A stretch of 64,000 nucleotides of DNA from Euphorbia lathyris (Eukaryota; Streptophyta; Magnoliopsida; Malpighiales; Euphorbiaceae): the NCBI RefSeq assembly GCF_963576675.1, contig NC_088916.1, forward strand, positions 81,919,501 through 81,983,500, written 5' to 3'. The stretch's first letter is position 1. Each line of letters opens with the position of its first letter. A model generated the notes under the pieces. It did not search any database, was not told where the DNA came from, and saw only the letters and a list, made by a program, of their open reading frames with translations. This document shows positions 33,641-45,400 of this stretch, one piece after another. Made by a program: the position numbers and the translations under genes.

Positions 33641-34020
33641 TCGTGATCATCAGGGTCTATATGAATACTATTGTCGAGTGATTAATTGATTATAGTTTAA
33701 GTAAGTTGAGGGAATATAAAACATTTTAAATAAATTAAAAAAGTTATGAAAACACTTTGAAAATTGAAGATTTGGATAAGTGCAAGAGAAAAATATAGGC
33801 TTAATATATCATTTGCCTTGTGAACTTGTCCAAAAAATCTGATTAGCTCTTGAACTTTCAAAGTGTCCCGATAACCTCCTTAATTTGCATAAAATATTTA
33901 ATTAGTCCCCTGAACTTACGTAAAATGTAATCAATTGGTCACTCGGTTGCAATAAAGTAAGTTAAATACGGAAGATGTACTGTACACGTCTTAAAAAAGT
34001 AAAACGCTCAAGGTCGGAAT
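33641..34020 (+). repeat. Flanking AT-rich sequence and second copy of the dispersed repeat
   Basis: From about 33790 the sequence (GAACTTGTCCAAAAAATC, AACTTTCAAAGTGTCCCGAT) parallels 28236-28500. It ends at the first base of the Tat element's LTR. The last five bases before that LTR are GGAAT. Confidence 0.5.
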
Positions 34021-34500
34021 TGATAACACCCGCCATGAAACATGGAGGACTAAACCGAAGATATTCCCTCACGAAGAGAGCTTAAAGGGAAAAAGGCAAG
34101 ATCAAGGCCCGCCTCCAAGGCGTATATGGCGCACAGATAGAAATACGGTGTCGTCTCATAAAGTCCTTCTTACGATCTGCCACATAACACATAGCGAGAA
34201 ATACGGTGTCGTCTCATAAGTTCCACTTATGATCCGCCATGCAGCTCATAGTTGGAAATACGGTCTCGTGCCATGGATTTTTATAAAGATCCGCCCGGTA
34301 GGGAGAAGAAGGGATCCGCCTCATATGGCGATCCGCCTTTGGAAGAAACAAATGACTATACGGCGTAACTCACTAGCATTAAACTAGCATTAATGATATC
34401 TCAAAACCTGCCAAAGCTTGGAGGTTAGAGGATGGAGTTAGACTACATTAAAAGAGCATTACTCTTCATTAAAAGGGCATTAAGAGAAGGTTATTACAGT
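34021..34500 (+). repeat. 5' LTR of the older Tat element, first part (U3)
   Basis: Contains three direct repeats of about 60 bp with AATACGGTGTCGTCTCATAA (near 34143, 34199 and 34256), likely U3 repeats. It ends at the insertion point, where ACAGT (34496-34500) is the left target duplication of the inserted element. Confidence 0.8.
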
Positions 34501-37491
34501 TGTTAGACGAGGTGCCGCGGCCTAATCTCCCGGGCGGACCGGGGGGTGGACAACCTCATGGCGACGTAAGCGGTGATTGGCGCCGAAAGCAACCAATCGT
34601 GGAATCAAGCTGCTCGGCAGGACCGGAGCTCGGAGATATGGAAGAGTCGCCACCCACGAATGGGAAAATGAACACCGATCCCTTGCGGGAGACCGGTGTG
34701 GGTTCGGGAAACTTAGGTACGAGCCGAGAAGGCTAGCTCCTTTCCGGAGAAAGGCTACTAGGCACCCCGACATCGCCCGATTATGAACCACCGGTCTCCT
34801 ACTCAGCATGTTAGGCAATAACGGACTAATCGTATACTTCTTTGAGTTTAAAATTCGTTTGAAACCCTTTTTTTTCCCTTTTTGGAAACCATTTTGAGCA
34901 GATGATATTGAAAAGCCAAATCGGTAAAGAATCACCCATTTATGTTTATACATACACAGAGAGGGGGAAGAAAGAAGTGATTTATTTACTACCGTTTTTA
35001 AATGTTATGTTGTGTGTCTATTCTACAGTAACTTATTTCTCCAAAACGATGTTTATTACATGGTTCGCACCTTAATCGCCGTTGGAACGATTTAGGTGCG
35101 TTTTAAAACCCCGTTCGATGAAGCTTACCCGAATCGCCGTTGGAACGACTCGAGTAATTGAAAACGTTAAAGTAAAAGCCTTTTAATAAGAAAACATGGT
35201 TAAACATACAAGTCAATTTTATTTTGTACAAATTCTTTAAGAAAATGGTTCAAAACTCTTATTATTAACAAAGAAAACGATTTTGATTACAATGTTCGCT
35301 TAATCCGTCGTTGGAACGGACTAAGGTTTTAAAACGTGGTGTTTTGAAGACGATTTGAAATATCAACAAAAATGACTCTATTTATCTACATTAGAAATCT
35401 AAGAAAGCTCATTAGCTTAAATAATTTAATTGAAAACTCTCTTTTTGTGATTTATTTTCCCCACTTATTAAATGGACTCTCTAACTATTATAATTATATT
35501 AATAACCCATTTAAACCACCACCCATATTCAAACAAAGCCCACTTGAAATATGGACATAAGATTAGGCCCAAAAGAATAAAGAAAGTAATTTATGCATAC
35601 ATATATACATTTAAAATCAAAAATAGAATATGAGAATAAAAGCTAATACAAAATGAACTATATGTATATAAAAATAACGAGTACAATATATATACTTTAA
35701 AAATAGGAAAATAGGAAACAAATCCTATAATTAATGAAATAATTCTTAACCAAAAATAGTTTTATTCAATAATCACCAAAATAACACAAATGTTTCAAAA
35801 CTATACATATACATAACTAATATAGTTTTAAATACCACAAATACCATATACTAATATATATTAATTATTTCCCCCAAAATACTAAATAACTAATATTTAA
35901 AACATAATCCAAATTAATAAAAAGAATACATATATATACTTATATTTATATTGTGAAATGGGATAAATAATAATATACACATATCCTAAAATAATTATAG
36001 ATGCTAAAATTCTAAAATAATTTGAAAAGAATATATTACATAATTATATATATATATACTAAGGATTGAAAGTCTAAAAGTTAAGAAAAAGGGACCGAAA
36101 TGACATTTTTTACATTTTGGCAGATTTACCGACGGAAGATCCGTCGGTAAACAGCCTTTAGTGACAGAATCGGCAAATTACAGTAGCACTCCAATATTTT
36201 CCAGATTTGTTCAAAAGCCTTAAATTAAATCTAATTCAATCGTTTTGGACTTCCGAACTACCGAAAATGGATCATAGTCGAAAACGGAAGTTCCTAAAAC
36301 GATGTTTTTATTTTAAAACATTATTTGGAAATTTCTTTTAAATTAAAAAACTTATAATTACAACGTTTTCGACACCCGAACTACCTTTTTATCGGATCAC
36401 GGTTCGTATTGGGATGTCAAAACGAGGTTTTTATTTTAAAACAAAACCGAATTTTATTTAACACGAAACGAAAATTAAATAATATGCTAACTAAATAAAA
36501 CGTGACAAAATAAATAAATGACTAAATGAATAAAAACTATAGCATAAAAAATAAATAGAAGGAGAGAAATAAATTAAATAATATAAAGAGTCTAGTCCTC
36601 GGATAATACCTTTGATTCGGTATCTGACAGTCGAAGCCGATTGATTCCACGAACCGCGAGCTCCCGATTTTAATAAAAATTTAGTAAAAATTGAACTTAG
36701 GAAATTTGGAATTTTTGAGAAAAAAAATATTTTTCTCAAAAAAAATCCACTCTCTCTCTCTAAAAATGTTTAGAGTGAGAAAGTTTTCCCCCCAAAAAGC
36801 CCCTCCTCTTTTCTCCTTTTTTGCCTTGGGATCCGTGCCCTTATATAGGGAAACGGATCCCGGAACAATGGGCGACGCCCAAAAAAATTTGGGCGTCGCC
36901 CATTGTGGTTGGGCGGTCGCCCAACCTAGTGTTGGGCTACCGCCCAACAATGTTGGGCGATCACCCAACTTTCGTTGGGCGATCGCCCAACGGCGTTGGG
37001 CGATCGCCCAACCCTCATCGGGCGTCCGCCCGATGCGTTGGGCGTTCGCCCGACGCGGTTGGGTGCCCGCCCGGCGACCCTCGGGGCGTGCCCCGCGCCG
37101 TTGGACGCGTGCACTCCGGGGCCGCCGAGCGCGCGTTCTGCGCAGCTAGACGCTCGCACGTCGCGGCCGCCGAACGCGCGCTCCGTGCTGCCAGGCACGT
37201 GTGCTCAACGGCCCACGAGGGCGCGCACCGCCAGCGGTCCCAGGCATTGCTCGGGCGTCGAGAGCGTGCCACTCGCGGTGCGTCCGATGGACGCCGCGCG
37301 CACGTCTCGAGCTGTCGAGCGGGCGTTCGACCATCGTCGTCTGCGTGCGGGATGCCGTTGTGTGCCCGCGCCGTGCCGTTAATTTTCCTCAGCTTATTAT
37401 TCTCTATATATTTTTCAAAACTTTCGGAATCAATCGCTTCGACCGTCTTGTTTCAGGTTTTCGTCACAGGTCCTCCGACTCGGTGTCTACA
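34501..37491 (-). repeat. 3' LTR of the 20.3-kb element
   Basis: 2991 bp. On the minus strand it starts TGTAGACACCGAGTC and ends CTCGTCTAACA. A TATA box (CTATATAAGG on the minus strand, near 36842-36852) lies below a GC-rich palindrome array, so U3 is about 36850-37491 and R-U5 fills the remaining 2.3 kb. Short open frames in it, such as 35372-35560, are identical in the other LTR because the LTRs are young. Confidence 0.93.
36865..37200. repeat. Palindrome array upstream of the LTR TATA box (3' LTR copy)
   Basis: Successive palindromes of the form GTTGGGCGATCGCCCAAC, with variants in the central bases, are spaced every 20-24 bp. They are followed by related GGGCGTTCGCCC units. The run is strongly GC-rich in an AT-rich LTR. 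The corresponding array in the 5' LTR has extra units. Confidence 0.9.
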
Positions 37492-37507
37492 GTTGCCCCT
37501 ACTTTTC
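37492..37507 (-). other. Polypurine tract of the 20.3-kb element
   Basis: On the minus strand AAAAGTAGGGGCAAC directly precedes the 3' LTR start TGTAGACACC. A purine-rich run at this place primes plus-strand DNA synthesis. Confidence 0.7.
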
Positions 37508-37689
37508 TATTTTGACAGTGATGTGTGTGGTTCGAAAACGTTTTTGCTAACGTAACACATTCAATGTAAAACATATAAAAGTAAAAGACACGTAACGAGT
37601 AGGAGGAAACATACCTGACCTTTGCGCTGCGCGCTCCGGCGTTGCTCTCTGACTGCATCAGACTCTGCTTCGGGCTGCACCCTAGTTCA

Positions 37690-38050
37690 CGACCTCGGGG
37701 ATAATGGCTAAATAGCTACCCTAGTTTACGACCGCGGGGATAATGGCTAAACAGCTACCCTATTTCAAGATTGCGGGGATAATGGCTAAATAGCTACCCT
37801 GATTTACGACTGCTGGGGTAATGGCTAAACAGCTATCCTATTTCAAGATCGCAGGGATAATGGCTAAAAAGCTACCCTATTTCAAGATCGCGGGGATGAT
37901 GGCTAAACAGCTACCCTGGTTTACGACTGCGGGGATGATGGCTAAACAGCTACCCTGGTTTCAAGGTTGCGGGGATAATGGCTAAACAGCTACCCTATTT
38001 CAAGATCACGGGGATAATGGCTAAACAGCTACCCTATTTCAAAATTGCGG
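37690..38050 (+). repeat. Tandem array A, about 40-bp unit
   Basis: Eight to nine units with GGGATAATGGCTAAACAGCT and ACCCTATTTCAAGATCGC, with substitutions. It lies between the PPT and the antisense gene. Confidence 0.9.
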
Positions 38051-38425
38051 TGAAGATGGCTCAAAAGCAATTTTGGTCCACGACCGAGAGTCAAATGGCT
38101 AACAAGCAACTTCGGCCTGCGACCGAGAGTCAAATGGCTCAAAAGCAACTCCGGTCTGCGACCGAGAGTCAAGTGGCTCAAAAGCAACTCCGGTCTGCGA
38201 CCGAGAGTCAAATGGCTCAAAAGCAACTCCGGTCTGCGACCGAGAGTCAAATGGCTCAAAAGCAACTCCGGTCTGCGACCGAGAGTCCAATGGCTCAAAA
38301 GCAACTCCGGTCTGCGACCGAGAGTCAAATGGCTCAAAAGCAACTCCGGTCTGCGATCGAGAGTCAAATGGCTCAAAAGCAACCCCGGTCTGCGACCGTG
38401 AGTCAGATGGCTCAAAAGCAGGTTC
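38051..38425 (+). repeat. Tandem array B, 39-bp unit
   Basis: About nine units with ATGGCTCAAAAGCAACTCC followed by GGTCTGCGACCGAGAGTCAA, nearly identical in the middle. The unit length is a multiple of three, so both strands stay open and give repetitive spurious frames. The shared ATGGCTNAAAAGC core suggests arrays A and B descend from one unit. Confidence 0.92.
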
Positions 38426-38761
38426 TGTTTCTGGATTTTCTTACCACACGGTTGTCTGTATTTTCTCACTAGAGCCATCATCTCGACGATTCGAGGGGCA
38501 CACGTCTGAGTCCGAAATGAAATAGACTACTAATTGTTTTTCTATTGACTGTCGTCTGTATTTTGACTGGTGTCACTGTTCTGTAACAATTAGCTGTTGT
38601 CTGGAATTGTTGTTTTAACAATGTTAGTCGCTGTCTGGGAGAAATGCAGGCTGAAACGGACTGCAAATCGGAGGTCTGTGCACCTGGTAATTAATTATTT
38701 ACTTTTTACCTTTATGTCAAATCGTACTTTTTTCCTATTTACGGGAATGTCATTCCCTTTT

Positions 38762-38849
38762 CCTATATAAGGTGGTGGGGTTTCATTTCAACCCCACACC
38801 TTCTCTCTCCTCTTTCTCTCACTAAACTTCAATTTGGATTATTCTCGGG
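38762..38849 (+). promoter_or_regulatory. TATA box and leader of the antisense gene
   Basis: CCTATATAAGG at 38763-38772, then a CT-rich leader of about 75 bases and ATG at 38850. This is a well-placed plant core promoter facing away from the 3' LTR and against the element's main transcript. Confidence 0.7.
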
Positions 38850-41800
38850 ATGGATTTAGACGAATGGGATGGCACCAGAGGCATGGACGAGGTTTATGTG
38901 AACCTGGATAGAGTGGATACCTTCCACGACCCTACGACACATTTGAGCAGGACACGCTGCAACGAGGTAAGTGGTTTCTCACTTTTATTTGATTTGAACT
39001 CTAGGCTTTAACATTCCTATACGAACATGATTTGCATGCTAACTCTTAGACTGCCTTAGAGGACTTTAGCTAAAAAACGTGAATTCCTTTATTTACACGT
39101 AACACTTGTTTGTTTTTGTAAGAATGCGCGCTATATGCGTGTGAATAGTACACTACGAATTTATGCATGTTAACAGTAAAAACAATGTGAATAGTAAAAA
39201 CGTGAATAGTGCACGTGAATAGTAAAAACGTGAATAGTAAAACGTGAATAGTGACAATGTCAATAGTAAAAACTTAGCTAATGCACGTGCATAGTAGGAC
39301 GTGAATAGTGCACGTGAATAGTGACAACGTGAATAGTAAAAACTTAGCTAATGCACGTGAATAGTAGAACGTGAATAGTGACAACGTGAATAGTAAAAAC
39401 TTAGCTAATGCACGTGAATAGTAGAACGTGAATAGTGACAACGTGAATAGTAAAAACTTAGCTAATGCACGTGAATAGTAGAACGTGAATAGTAAAACCT
39501 AATCTACGCTCCTCGTTACCGCAGACGAGGGTGGATTAAAGAATTGACTAAACCTTACGTGAATGACCCTACAGGAGAGATTTTTACCGAAAATTGGTCC
39601 TAACAGACCGGATGTCTCTAGGTTAGATAATGGAAGAATACCTAGTCTTAACGCGTTCTTTTCAATTGCCTGCTTTAGGAGCTGTATTTAAATTTTCTTG
39701 TCTTGTTCCTTTTTAGTTTATTGAGATTTCGGGGACCACCGCCGAGGTTCTCTCATGGTATGATAGGCTAGGTGCCGCGGCGAGAGCCCGCGTGCGCGAG
39801 TTGGGCTTCGAGCCCTTTATTGCAGCGTTGCCCCGCACCAACGGGGTGTGTGATCCTTTTGGCCTACGGGCCTTATGCGAGCGGTGGGTTGACTCGACCC
39901 ACACCTTCCACCTTTCCTTTGGGGAGATGACCATCTCGCCTCGAGATTTTTCGCTGTTGACAGGATTGCGAGGGAGCAACACTCCCGTCCCTTTCCACTT
40001 TGGTATGATGCGACCACGGGTCGACCCTGCTAGGCTTGCCGCCTTGATTGGACCGGGAGTTCGTTTATGCGCCAAGTCTACTCCGGCGAAGTTTGTCTCT
40101 ACCGCGAGCCTCTTGAGCAGACGCGATTTCTGCGAGACTGACGCTACCGACCTGGCGGTTCGTAGTTTCTTAGTGTATGCCCTGAGCGAGACGATTTTTC
40201 GCACAAAGGGCGGGAAGGTACACGCAGGTCTCATTCAGGCACTTAGCGATCTGGATGCAGCGGCTTCTTATGATTGGGCAGGGGCAGGCTTAGCCTTTCT
40301 TTACAAATTCTTGGATCTGACTTGCCGGAAGCGCAAGGACTTCGGCGGTTATACCTTTTCCCTGTTGGTACGTGGCGCCTTCTCGACTTATCCGTCTTAT
40401 CTTTTTCGCATTTTTCACACTCCTAGTCCTTGTTTTTACCGCAGGTGTGGGCATACGAGCGACACATCCTTCCAAGCCGGTCTCGACCTCGACCGAGAGT
40501 GCCGAGGCCACCATTTATGACTCGATGGAGGGACTTCGACTTGAGCGCTGAGAGGAGTCGGACAGTGTCGCGGCTTCTGGATTGGATCGACTCACTGACC
40601 CTGGGACAGGTAGATTTTGCCTAATCAAGCTAGATTTTTGTTTGAGTCCCTCTGACTTTCTCCTTGTGCATTTTTCTTTAGATTAAGTTCAGGTGGGATG
40701 ATCTTGACTTCGGCCCTGATTATGCATACGCATCGATGATCCAGGAGCAGCAGTGCGTGCTCACCGGCCCTTGTGTGCGGGCGTGGTATTTGGAAGATCG
40801 AGGCATCACCGGAGTGAGTGATGTTCACTGGACGCCGGGGGAGATTCCCGTTTCCATGTTTGCTGTACGGACTCTGCCCTTATCGACTATCCGTCGAGAT
40901 CTGACCCACCATTTTGTCGGTAGAGTGGTCTGGATTCATACCGGGGGCCGCGAGCCTTATTTGTCTACTTTACTGAGCGCGAGGGATGCCCCGGCGGCAG
41001 CGATGGAGGTAGATCCAGTGGCGGACGTGTTTTTGAGAGAGGCGGTCGAGGCCGTCTTTGGTCAGGCGGAGGTTCCGGTAAGTGATTCCGCCCTCTTTTC
41101 ATTTTATTCATGATATGCTCGGAGGTTTTATTGTGTGTTTTTTTTTTTGCAGGAGGGATCTTGGAGGAGTGCCCACTTATCTGATTTTTTTGATGGCACT
41201 CAGACTCAGACACCAGCGCGCGAGCAGCTCTACTTCGTCGGCGAGTCCTCCAGCGCAGCCCGACCGGAGAGATCGTCCATAGGCGTGCCTATACCAGGCT
41301 ACGGAAGGGATTATGCTACGATCCGCTATGACGAGTCTGGGACACCTTATGCGGGATTTGAGGCGGCCCCTCCTATCTTCTCCTCGAGGATCCCGTTTGA
41401 TCCCTCGGACGCTTCACTGACCACTAGGGAGACCTGTACAGACTACGTGGATCTATCCGGCTTCCTACGAGATTGCCTCAGCTTGCGCTGCACCGACCAC
41501 CTGGTATGTATCATCATTGTACTTTAGTGTAGTGAAATGTATGCATGTATGTATGATTTATGTTTTTGCCTATGCTGCCTCTTATCTTTTTTTTTTTTGT
41601 AGAGTGATCTTCATGCCCATGAGCGAAGACAGAGTGAGCTAGTGCGGGAAGCTGACGCCCGAGTTGGTCGTGTGTATCAAGAGAGGAACGACCACTGGTC
41701 GGGGGTGATGCGACGGGAGACTGAGGGTCGCCTTGCCATCGAGGAGAGGGCGCGTGATGAGTCGATCAGACGCCTTGCTGCGGAGGAGAGAGCACGAGCT

Positions 41801-41941
41801 GCTGATGAGAGAGCACGGGTTTCTGATGAGAGAGCGCGAGCTTCTGATGAGAGAGCGCGTGCTGCCGAGGAGACACTATCTGCGGAGCGGGCATCTCACC
41901 TGAGAGATTTTGAGAACTATTGGGACTTCCCTCCGTATTAG
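38850..41941 (+). CDS. Intact antisense plant-mobile-domain gene, six exons, 672 residues
   Basis: Exons 38850-38966, 39717-40367, 40445-40609, 40682-41077, 41153-41503 and 41603-41941. Every intron is GT..AG and phase 0, and no stop interrupts the frame. The PMD core (PF10536 type) spans about residues 40-400: WYDRL, CERWVDSTHTFHLSFGEMT (near 92-110), a DWAGAGLAFLYKFLD block (around 230-245), VWAYERH at the start of exon 3 and HWTPGEIPVSMF later. The C-terminal exon is a charged coiled coil with four ERARxxD heptads encoded by 21-bp repeats. PMD proteins such as MAIN and MAIL1 act in the nucleus in silencing and genome stability; PMD genes also occur in transposons. Antisense extra ORFs are known in Tat elements. 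Function in this element is unknown. Confidence 0.85.
39130..39500 (+). repeat. Tandem array C inside intron 1 of the antisense gene
   Basis: The 9-mer GTGAATAGT occurs more than twenty times. A higher-order unit of about 57 bp (ACTTAGCTAATGCACGTGAA and surroundings) repeats four to five times. Intron 1 is 38967-39716. Confidence 0.9.
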
Positions 41942-42407
41942 GCTCGTAGCTTTCATTGTTGCTTTGTAGCTTTTATTAGGGTTTCTCCGATGTATAGCTG
42001 ATGTATAGGGAGTGGGGTGGATAGTAGGTAGGCTTTTTGTGAAAAGTAGGATAGGAAATGTACAACTCGTGATTCATATTACCATGCATTCAGTAGATTA
42101 TGATGATTCCAATCATTCTCGTCAAATATATTCATGCCTTTATTTACTTACAAACAACAGAAATACTTAGTCTTTTATACATTGTTTTTGTAATTGCTCA
42201 AGTTATAACTATTGTTACCAGGACCCGCCTTTCGGTTTTCGGATCCCGGCGATTTTTCTCCTCTCCTTTTACTATCCCGGAATTTTTAAGTGAGTGCCCT
42301 TTCGGGTTTTCACCCACTGGGATTTCCCTTATTGTTGCATAGGTCGCCCTTTGCGGGTTTTCAACCTATCGGGAATTTTTCTTTATATTTTTTTTTCTTT
42401 TTTTTTT
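41942..42407. other. Spacer between the convergent antisense gene and polyprotein gene
   Basis: Less than 500 bp separates the two stop codons. It contains T-rich runs and short CCCTTTCGGGTTTTC-like repeats near 42300-42370. Termination signals for both transcripts should lie here. Confidence 0.5.
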
Positions 42408-45400
42408 TTACGAAAAGTATTTCTTAAGCCTATCCAGATTGGTAGGTTCGGAGAACTCCATGCCGTCCATTGTGGTTAACCTCATCGCTCCTTTGCTTAG
42501 TATCTTCTTTACGACGAATGGTCCTTCCCAGTTAGGCCTGAACTTCCCCCTCGGGTCGGTGTGCGTCACACGGATCTGTTTCAGCACCAAATCTCCTTCT
42601 TTGATAGGGCTGGTCTTGACTTTTTTATTGAAAGCCCGAGCCATCCTTCTTTGATATAACTGTACATGGTAAAGGGCTTCCATCCTTTTTTCATCAACTA
42701 AAGCCAACTGCTCACATCGCCTCTTCACCCATTCTGTTTCGGGAATTTCTGCTTCTACTGCGATTCTCAACGATCGCTTTTCAATCTCAATCGGCAAAAC
42801 TGCTTCTGTGCCGTACACCAAAGAGAATGGTGTTGCCCCAGTCGAGGTTCTGATTGTCGTGCGATAAGCCCACAACGCGAGTGGGAGGTGCTCATGCCAG
42901 TTCCGATGTGATTCTACTGTCTTTACGAGGATCCTTTTAAGGTTCTTATTAGCTGCTTCTACTGCCCCATTGGCCTGTGGACGGTACGGAGAAGACCTGT
43001 GATGTTCAATGCCATATTCTCGGAAAAGATTCCTTACTTCTCCCTGAAACTGGACTCCGTTATCCGTTATCATGTGATGAGGCACTCCGAACCTGGTGAT
43101 CAAGTGTTTTTCAATGAACTTTCTCATCTGCTTGGATCCTAGTTTGCTAAACGACTCTGCTTCTACCCACTTGGTGAAATAATCGATGGCGACTGCAATA
43201 AACTTATGTCCATTTGAAGCATTAGGCCTTACTTCACCGATGATGTCAATGCCCCAGGCAGCGAATGGCCAAATAGGTGCTAGCACATGTAGTTCCATGG
43301 CCGGAAGATGACTGCAATCGCCGTGGATTTGACAATCGTGACATTTCTTCGCATACTCGTTACAATCTTTTTCCATGGTGAGCCAATAGAAGCCTTGTCT
43401 GATAAGTTTCTTAGCTAGTACTGCTCCTCCCATATGGGCTCCACAAATTCCCGAATGTACTGATTCCATCGCCTCGCGGGCTTCCCCCGCATCCAAGCAT
43501 CTTAGTTGTAATCCGTCAATGTGCCTTTTGTAAAGCAAGTCGTTATGGATGACGAACTGACGAGCTAGCCTTCTAATCACAGCTTGATCCCTAGGTTCTG
43601 ACTCTGCCGGATATGTTCCATCTTTCATGAAGTTCACGATATCGAAATACCACGGTTTTTCATCTGCCCCTAACAGCATTACGTCTTCGTAGCACGGTTT
43701 GTGAGATCTTCTCAATACCAATGGTTTCGAAGCAAGGTTTCGTGGATTGTCCCAAACTGACACCAAAGTGGCCAAGGCATCCGCGGCCTGATTCTGAGCT
43801 CGAGGAATGTGATAGAAGCGACATTCTTGGAATCTCAATGCCAACCCTTCTAGCTGATCTAGATACGGACGTAGCCTTTCTTCTCTCACTTCCCAGTTTC
43901 CTTGTGCCTGTTCGATGATCAACTTGGAGTCACCCCAAACTTCGACATATGACGCTCCCAGTGCTGCTAATGACTCCAAGCCATAAATGCATGCTTCGTA
44001 TTCGGCCATATTGTTGGTAAGGGGGAAGGATAACTTCTTCGCCATCGGGATTCTTTCTCCTTTCGGGGAGATAAGTAGTACTCCTACTCCGGCTCCATTC
44101 GAATTAACTGCTCCGTCGAAGAACATTTTCCACGGTATAACTTCGACTGCATTCAAATGTTCATCGGGGAAATCATAGTTTATCTCTTCTTCTTCTGTAG
44201 TCAGGGGTTGATTAGCCAAAAATTCTGCCACGGCTCTTCCTTTGATAACCTTCTTTGTCACATATTCAATGTCACACTCGGACAAAAGCAACAACCATCT
44301 GGCTAACTTCCCCGTCAAGGATGGAGTTCGGTATAGATACTTTACGGGGTCCATCCGAGAAATAATGATCACTTTATACGATTGGAAATAGTGCCGCAGT
44401 TTCTTCGTCAACCACACCACCGCCACACATGTCTTTTCGATCATGTTGTATTTGAGCTCATACTCTAGGAACTTCTTACTCAAATAATACACCGCGTGTT
44501 CCACACCGGTGTCTCCCTCTTGAGCTAACATTGCTCCGATAGATCGCTCCTCAATTGCTACATAGAGGAGAAGTGGCTTTCCCAGTTTAGGCGGTCTCAA
44601 CACTGGCGGATTAGACAAGTAGCTTCGGACACTCTCCAACGCCTGTTGACACTTATCATTCCAAACGACGGGTTGGTCTTTCCTTAACAACTTAAAGATT
44701 GGCTCGCAGATTGTGGTGAGTCTCGCTATGAACCGACTGATATACTGAACTTGCCCCAGAAACCCCCTCACTTCCTTCTCATTTCTCGGCGCCGGCATTT
44801 CCTTTATAGCCTTCACTTTATCGGGATCCACCTCAATTCCCTTATTTCCGATTACATAGCCTAAGATTTTCCCCGACGAAACGCCGAAAAAGCACTTCTT
44901 CGGGTTTAACCTTAGCTTGAATTCTGCAATTCGAGCCAAAAACTTCTCGAGGGCGGCAAAATGCCCTTCTCTTGTCTCTGATTTGACCATTATGTCATCC
45001 ACGTAGACTTCTACCTCCTTGTGTATCATGTCATGGAACAGGGCTGTGGCCATTCGCTGGTAGGTTGCCCCGGCATTTTTCAAACCAAACGGCATCACTC
45101 TGTAACAGTATGTTCCCCACTCTGTTGTGAACGACGTTTTCGCTTTGTGCTTTTCGGCCATCTGAACTTGCATGTAGCCCATGAAACCATCCACATTTGT
45201 GTGTAAGACGTTTGATGCTGCACTGTCGATCAATACATCGATATGAGGCAATGCAAACTCATCCTTGGGGCATGCCTTGTTAAGATCTCTGTAATCCACG
45301 CACATCCTCACTTTGCCATCCTTTTTCGCGATGGGCACTACATTTGCGACCCAAGGGGGATAGTTGATCACTTCGATGAATACTGCTTCTAACTGCTTCT

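Noticed and set aside
34522..34953. A 143-codon minus-strand frame repeated at 51760-52191
   Set aside because: Lies at the U5 end of the LTR, shows no family resemblance and has no promoter or splice support. A small U5 peptide cannot be excluded but I see no evidence.
35372..35560. A 62-codon frame identical in both LTRs (also 52610-52798)
   Set aside because: Identity is explained by the recent common origin of the LTRs, not by selection on a protein.
36691..37555. Several long overlapping frames on both strands with Arg/Ala/Pro-rich translations in the LTR
   Set aside because: They lie in the GC-rich palindrome array, where stop codons are rare in all frames, and the peptides are low complexity and shift between the two LTRs.
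37690..38425. Array looking superficially like a CRISPR repeat-spacer array
   Set aside because: Units are contiguous without unique spacers and the context is a plant retrotransposon.
37978..38481. Frames of 164 and 150 codons with a repeating 13-residue motif
   Set aside because: The 39-bp unit is a multiple of three, so both strands stay open by periodicity. No start context or family resemblance.
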